NCBI GenBank assembly: GCA_017631795.1
Contig: JAGBSO010000010.1
Span: 1-59,106, forward strand
Reading direction: 5' to 3'
DNA length: 59,106 nt
Source: Clostridia bacterium
GTDB taxonomy: Bacteria > Bacillota > Clostridia > Oscillospirales > Acutalibacteraceae
Made by a program: the position numbers and the translations under genes. Below the pieces are notes generated by a model. That model saw only the letters and a list, made by a program, of their open reading frames with translations, did no database searches and was not told where the DNA came from. This document shows positions 54,708 through 59,106 of the stretch, piece after piece (positions within the stretch are counted from its first letter, which is position 1; each line of letters starts with the position of its first letter).

Positions 54708-55019
54708 ATGGATTGGTTAGAGATCGTTTTATCTGTAATCGTATTCATTGTAGGCGGTCTTGTGGCCTACTTCGGCACAAAATCAAGCATCACATCCATG
54801 GTGTCTTATCTTATAGCTCAGGCAGAAAAAACTGCACTGTCAGGATCTGAGAAAATGCAGATGGTTGTGTCTGAATTATATAAAAAAGTTCCTGCGATGC
54901 TCAGACAGTTGTTCACTCCTGAGATTCTGCAGAAACTCGCTCAGACAATATTTGATTGTATGAAAGAATATGCCTTAGCCTGGGCAGAAAAACAGGATGA
55001 AAAAACAGATGAAAAATGA
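54708..55019 (+). CDS. Holin, LLH-like
   Basis: A 103-residue protein with one N-terminal span (MDWLEIVLSVIVFIVGGLVA) and a long helical tail (YLIAQAEKTALSGSEKM ... LAWAEKQDEK). This is the layout of phage LL-H-type holins. GGGGAG precedes the ATG two bases after the previous stop. Confidence 0.7.
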   Translation: MDWLEIVLSVIVFIVGGLVAYFGTKSSITSMVSYLIAQAEKTALSGSEKMQMVVSELYKKVPAMLRQLFTPEILQKLAQTIFDCMKEYALAWAEKQDEKTDEK

Positions 55020-55162
55020 TGCTTGTTCCGATGTTAACGAACATAAAACCACAAAACATGCACGTTAGCTAACTTGCCGGTAACTTGCAGACTAAATAAT
55101 AAGACTGTCCGCACCTCTCGTCCCATTCGACTGATGTGTCCCAGAGTCAGGTATAAAAACGT

Positions 55163-55203
55163 ACTCCCTCACCGTTTATTGTGAACTGTGGGGGAGTTTT
55201 TTT
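55163..55203 (+). terminator. Terminator closing the late operon
   Basis: The stem ACTCCCTCAC / GTGGGGGAGT with one mismatch is followed by seven T. The 378-base gap (55020-55397) also holds a GTTAGCTAAC palindrome near 55065. Beyond the terminator it becomes extremely AT-rich, with a TATAAT box at about 55363 that could start the cargo transcript. Confidence 0.8.
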
Positions 55204-55397
55204 GTTGTAATTTTGCACAAATAGAAAGACATTTTGTGCATATTGTGATGAAAAATAAAAAAATAAGTAAAAAAGTGTTACATTTTTGATGTTTTTTATA
55301 TTATATAGATAAGACAATTCATGGATATAATATTGTTTATTATAAAAACTGTGTAACTGTACGTTATAATAAAAACATGAAAGGAATGTAGTGAATA

Positions 55398-57851
55398 ATG
55401 AGTATGAATATGGATGCAATTATAAAATTTGAAGATGTTTTAATAGGCGATCCGGTATCAAAGAGAGGACGAGATGCCTTAAAGCGTATCTATAAAAAGC
55501 AACCTATTGTTACATTTGATGAATTTTATAAAGAAATATATGTTGATCCGTTTTTTGAAGAAGAAAATATAGAGAGATTGGTTCAATCAGATAATATAGA
55601 AAATGTCGATGATTTGGATGGACAACTTGATGATTTTGCTTTTACAAGAACGGGTGCTATTGTAAGGGAGCTTGTTCGAAAAAAAAGTATTTTTGAAAAT
55701 CATTTTTTTTCAGAAAATACAAATGCAGTGCTTTTAATTCGAGCTTCTGCAGGATCAGGTAAAACAATATATTTGAACTATTTAAAGTGGATGCGTAGAT
55801 TAAAATTAGATGCGTCAAAGATAAATACAGAGATCATTAACGGAGAACTTAACGATTTTAATGAATTGAGTTTTGACGTTGAGCTGTCTCCGAGCAAAAT
55901 TCAAAAAGGTAATATAGAATTTCCTTCCAGTGAATATAATGTTTCTAGAAATGCGAATTCATTATCAGCCCCTTGGTGTTTTTTTACAATGTTACTTGAA
56001 ACTACATTTGATATAATTTTTTCTATTTTACAATCAAAAAAAACAATTATAACTGTATTAAAAAATAAAAAAAGGATTTATGGGGCTAATAAATTAATAA
56101 AAGCGAACAAAATTTTTGAATTAATTGCGAGTAGTGGTGTGATATATAAGAATAAAGAAAAATTGTCTACTCAATTAATGAGAGCTTTGCTCAAATATTG
56201 TTTTTATGATTCTTTTGATTCTGATGCAAGTGAATATATAAAACGTATATTAGAACTTATGACAAGAATTATTGTTTGTAAATCCGATATGGAGCAGCCT
56301 CAACAAGTTTGCATGTACTTTGATAATCTAGAACATTACATACAAAACAAAACTCGAATATATGATTGTGATATTAGTACAATCGCAGATTCGATAATTA
56401 ATTTTGTAAAAAATGAGGGGAGTTACTATGGAAAAATAGGTTTAAATTTTGAAGAATTCTTTAAGATCGTTATAGCGATTAGAGATACTACAGATAAAAT
56501 GTTGTCAAGTGATGTACATGAGTATTTTTCGATGCGTGTTGATAATACGATAGATGTAACAGGGTGGTATCTTCTTGATAAAATATATGAAAGTAAAATT
56601 GAATATGGTCAAAGTGCGATTCAAGAAGTATCAGAATGTGATGCTATTGATTTCTTTAAACTCATTCTTACCGATTGTAAAAATACTCTAGGAAATAATA
56701 TTATGCATCAAGTGAATTCGATGTATAATCATAACAATCGAAGAACAACCAGAATATTGTCTATGGCGTCAGGTGTGTTTGAGCAAAAATCTAAGTATTC
56801 GAATAGTCAAGATACATTATCATATAAACAGTATAAAAAATTATGGGAAAAATGTACAATTCCTCAGGTAAAGTATTTGTGTCGTCAGGCAACAATACGA
56901 TTAATTTATAATGAAATCGAAAGAACAAATTATTTTAATCGTATATGTAATAACAAATTAGGCGATAAAAGTTCATATGCAAGAAGAATTCTTGTTTGGT
57001 TAAGCAATAAAAATAATTATACTACTGAAGAGTATTGTAGTTTTTATGATTTAATAAGTGGTGTGTTGTGTAGTCCGATTTTGGAAAATGAGACAGTAAG
57101 CACTGAAGTTCTTAGAGACTTTGCTGAAATACTTATAGGATTGGATGAATATCATTTTGAACAGTCAGGTTTCAATGGAGCGAATAATTCTAAGGCAAAT
57201 TCAAATCACTGGTGTCAGCTTATTATTTTAAAATTTAATAATGATGTTTATGAACACTTAAATGTTGATAATCTGACAAAAATAATGCAAGATGAGTTTG
57301 ATAAACATTCATCTGATAGTAGTAGTTATGGAATAAGGATTACAGAAGCTGGATATTGTTATGTTCGAAATATGAAAGATTATGAATATTTTGCATGTAG
57401 ATATTCAAAAAATGATGTTCCTGTTGTTTTGATGAAGAATGCTGATAAAATAAAAGAAACAATTGAGTTGGTCTTTGATGCGGCAAAAAGAAACATTGAT
57501 TCTGCGATAGCAATTGAGTTTGAACACTTGCGTAACTTTTCTAGGGGATATCGCTGTGATTATCATTTCCGAAATATCAGCGTAAGCAATAAAATCGAAA
57601 TGCAATCTTACCCATATAGGGTGATAAAACAACATAAGAGATATCTTACTTCCTATAAAAGATATTTAAGTGAAAACTATTTGCATAATTATGATGGTTC
57701 GTTAAGTCAAGATGAAAGAAAAGATATTTGTAATACTATCGATCAATATTTAGATAAGTATAATGATATACTTTCTGGATTAAAACACTCTACTTATGAA
57801 ATTGATGGTAAAATAATAGAAGGTTATATTCTTTCTAAGGAAGATGAATAA
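55398..57851 (+). CDS. Large P-loop NTPase, candidate phage-defence protein
   Basis: An 817-residue protein of no family I recognise. An N-terminal helical region of about 105 residues is followed by Walker A RASAGSGKT (about 116-123). VCMYFDNLEHY (about 304-314) is a Walker B ending in acidic residues, and VIAIRDTTDK (about 360) looks like sensor 1. These are features of KAP/STAND-type NTPases. The last 400 residues are helical and could sense a trigger. Codon use is much more AT-rich than the phage genes. AAAGGA lies 12 bases before the ATG. It is followed 13 bases later by a membrane-protein gene. Defence role is inferred from position and domain logic. Confidence 0.65.
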   Translation: MSMNMDAIIKFEDVLIGDPVSKRGRDALKRIYKKQPIVTFDEFYKEIYVDPFFEEENIERLVQSDNIENVDDLDGQLDDFAFTRTGAIVRELVRKKSIFENHFFSENTNAVLLIRASAGSGKTIYLNYLKWMRRLKLDASKINTEIINGELNDFNELSFDVELSPSKIQKGNIEFPSSEYNVSRNANSLSAPWCFFTMLLETTFDIIFSILQSKKTIITVLKNKKRIYGANKLIKANKIFELIASSGVIYKNKEKLSTQLMRALLKYCFYDSFDSDASEYIKRILELMTRIIVCKSDMEQPQQVCMYFDNLEHYIQNKTRIYDCDISTIADSIINFVKNEGSYYGKIGLNFEEFFKIVIAIRDTTDKMLSSDVHEYFSMRVDNTIDVTGWYLLDKIYESKIEYGQSAIQEVSECDAIDFFKLILTDCKNTLGNNIMHQVNSMYNHNNRRTTRILSMASGVFEQKSKYSNSQDTLSYKQYKKLWEKCTIPQVKYLCRQATIRLIYNEIERTNYFNRICNNKLGDKSSYARRILVWLSNKNNYTTEEYCSFYDLISGVLCSPILENETVSTEVLRDFAEILIGLDEYHFEQSGFNGANNSKANSNHWCQLIILKFNNDVYEHLNVDNLTKIMQDEFDKHSSDSSSYGIRITEAGYCYVRNMKDYEYFACRYSKNDVPVVLMKNADKIKETIELVFDAAKRNIDSAIAIEFEHLRNFSRGYRCDYHFRNISVSNKIEMQSYPYRVIKQHKRYLTSYKRYLSENYLHNYDGSLSQDERKDICNTIDQYLDKYNDILSGLKHSTYEIDGKIIEGYILSKEDE

Positions 57852-57864
57852 AGAGGTTATATTT

Positions 57865-58509
57865 ATGAATATAATTAAAATATATCAAGTGTTTGAACCT
57901 GTTTCGGAAAATTTTTCGGTAATATCGGAAGAGATTCAATCTGCACAAATATTTAATTGGAATTTTATTGAACCATTTTTTAACATAATACTAGGGGTGA
58001 TAACGATAATAATAGGAGCTAACTATATAAAAGCAAAAAGAAATGATGCAAAGTTCGGCTTTTATATAAATATTTATATATATATGATACGACTTCAAAA
58101 GTTTTTAAAAGAATATCCTCGAATATGCCAAAATTTGTTTACATCAAATGTAAGAAACGAATTATTCGTTGCACAGTTTTCGCATAAAAATATTGAAACA
58201 ATGTTCACATCATTGTGTTCTGAAGTTTTACAGTATATTTCAACAGCATCAAATAACATTCCGCCACAGGGAAAAAGGAAAAGTCCAGAATGGTCGGAAT
58301 GGTATTGCGATATGAATAATTTGACATTCTTTTTACAGCAATGTGCGTTTATTGATAAAGGTATAACACCTTATACGGATCCATCTGATAAAGAAGATTA
58401 TGAGCAACTGATTAATAATGCTAATAAAGCGATAGAACGCATCATAAATAAACTTTCTGCTGAATTACAAATAAAAGAAAAAGAGAATGAAAAAAATAAG
58501 GAATCGTAA
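57865..58509 (+). CDS. Single-span membrane protein partnered with the NTPase
   Basis: A 214-residue protein. Residues about 38-58 form one membrane span (IILGVITIIIGANYI) followed by basic residues, then a soluble C-terminal domain of about 150 residues ending in a Lys/Glu-rich helix. I chose the ATG at 57865 with AAAGAGG nine bases upstream over an ATG at 57844 that abuts its ribosome site. Tight spacing suggests co-translation with the NTPase. It could be the membrane effector of the pair; no family recognised. Confidence 0.6.
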   Translation: MNIIKIYQVFEPVSENFSVISEEIQSAQIFNWNFIEPFFNIILGVITIIIGANYIKAKRNDAKFGFYINIYIYMIRLQKFLKEYPRICQNLFTSNVRNELFVAQFSHKNIETMFTSLCSEVLQYISTASNNIPPQGKRKSPEWSEWYCDMNNLTFFLQQCAFIDKGITPYTDPSDKEDYEQLINNANKAIERIINKLSAELQIKEKENEKNKES

Positions 58510-58639
58510 ATCAATTATCCTTAGAAATATTTATTTTTATTTCATAAAATATGATGTTCTGAAATATGTGATATGATTTTTTTGTCGCATACCCTGTCTT
58601 ACAGGTGCTAAGAATGGCTATAAACCGACAAAACTTGCT

Positions 58640-58702
58640 GATTGGAAATCGTGTAAACTGCTAAAACGGTTTCGAGGGTTCGAATCCCTTGCTCTCCGCC
58701 AG
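58640..58702 (+). repeat. attR, prophage attachment core
   Basis: Exact 63-base copy of 19185-19247, the 3' half of tRNA-Ser(GGA) including CCA. It is the original chromosomal 3' end, displaced by integration. The 130 bases before it (58510-58639) show no gene, only AT-rich sequence and a short CTGTCTTACAG palindrome. Confidence 0.93.
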
Positions 58703-59090
58703 AAAACAGTACCGTAAAGGTGCTGTTTTTTTGTATGAAAAACAAGGGATTCGAACCCTGAGAGGGTGAGACGCGTGAAGAAAACAGTCCGGTGGACTGT
58801 TTTTAGCGTCGAAGCTTGAGGCGGGTACTGTTGCGGAGCAACGGTTGCCGAGAGTGGTGAATGCGAAGCATGCACATCCCTTGCTCTCCGCCAGAAAACA
58901 GTACCGTAAAGGTGCTGTTTTTTTTGTATGAAAAACAAGGGATTCGAACCCTGAGAGGGTGAGATGCGTGAAGAAAACAGTCCGGTGGACTGTTTTTAGC
59001 ATCGAAGCTTGAGGCGGGTACTGTTGCGGAGCAACGGTCGCCGAGAGTGGTGAATGCGAAGCATGCACATCCCTTGCTCTCCGCCAGAAA
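58691..59090 (+). repeat. Tandem 192-193-bp repeats containing tRNA-Ser fragments
   Basis: The word GCTCTCCGCC starts at 58691, 58883 and 59076, giving two full units and the start of a third, nearly identical between. Each unit holds the tRNA-Ser 3' end (CTTGCTCTCCGCCAG), a CAGTACC / GGTGCTG hairpin with T run, an inverted T-arm copy (AAGGGATTCGAACCCT) and a second hairpin AACAGTCC / GGACTGTT. It lies in host DNA right of attR. Origin unclear. Confidence 0.8.
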
Positions 59091-59106
59091 AAAACACTTG
59101 CGAAAG

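Noticed and set aside
55147..55419. Minus-strand ORF of 90 codons before the NTPase gene
   Set aside because: It runs through the late terminator and AT-rich promoter region, with low-complexity Tyr/Phe content and no ribosome site.
58618..59068. Minus-strand ORFs encoding repeated GFESLVFHTKK-type peptides
   Set aside because: They are translations of the tandem tRNA-derived repeats and have no ribosome site or domain.

Overview
The window looks like an AT-rich Firmicutes chromosome segment, most likely a gut Oscillospirales (Ruminococcus-like) bacterium. The grounds are strong GGAGG-type ribosome sites, TTGACA/TATAAT promoters, paired glycosidases for host or plant glycans (GH36-like and GH29), a DUF4080 radical SAM protein, and type-I dockerin repeats on a phage lysin. 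The genus cannot be fixed from sequence alone.

Chromosomal part, 1-19153. It holds two tandem M28 peptidases, a GH36-like alpha-galactosidase with a clear promoter, tRNA-Ala(GGC), and a minus-strand cluster. That cluster encodes a TIR protein with about 20 MORN repeats, a zinc-ribbon membrane protein and an exported 723-residue protein. Then come an IS3-family scrap, an xpt (xanthine phosphoribosyltransferase) pseudogene with three frame breaks, nudF-like and trmO genes, gdhA, and a plus-strand run of DUF4080 radical SAM protein, trmB and GH29 fucosidase. A small membrane protein and a metallophosphoesterase follow.

Prophage, 19185-58702. A complete temperate siphophage is integrated in the 3' half of tRNA-Ser(GGA). 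A perfect 63-bp duplication (19185-19247 and 58640-58702) marks attL and attR. The order is integrase; a leftward accessory pair (DUF4236 protein and a SNIPE-like membrane nuclease); a CI-type repressor with a Cro-like gene and four spaced operators; small early genes; a replication/recombination block (RecF-like ATPase, Sak4-like ATPase, DUF669, DEAH helicase, primase-helicase, RusA) with a repeat-rich candidate origin; two sigma-region-4-like late regulators; and terminases, portal, MuF protein and head genes. After these come tail genes with a -1 frameshift chaperone pair, tape measure, baseplate and fibres, then a lysis cassette whose amidase carries a dockerin domain. Several reading oddities stand out: a portal gene that seems to start at ATT, a HeH-like domain in the -1 frame after the capsid gene, and a MuF protein with a toxin-like tail followed by a small candidate immunity gene.

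Right end, 55398-58509. Between the holin genes and attR lies a strongly AT-rich two-gene operon: an 817-residue P-loop NTPase and a single-span membrane protein. It matches no family I recognise and sits where temperate phages carry anti-phage cargo. It is the best candidate here for an undescribed system, followed by the chromosomal TIR-MORN cluster. Beyond attR are tandem 192-193-bp repeats containing tRNA-Ser 3'-end and inverted T-arm fragments.
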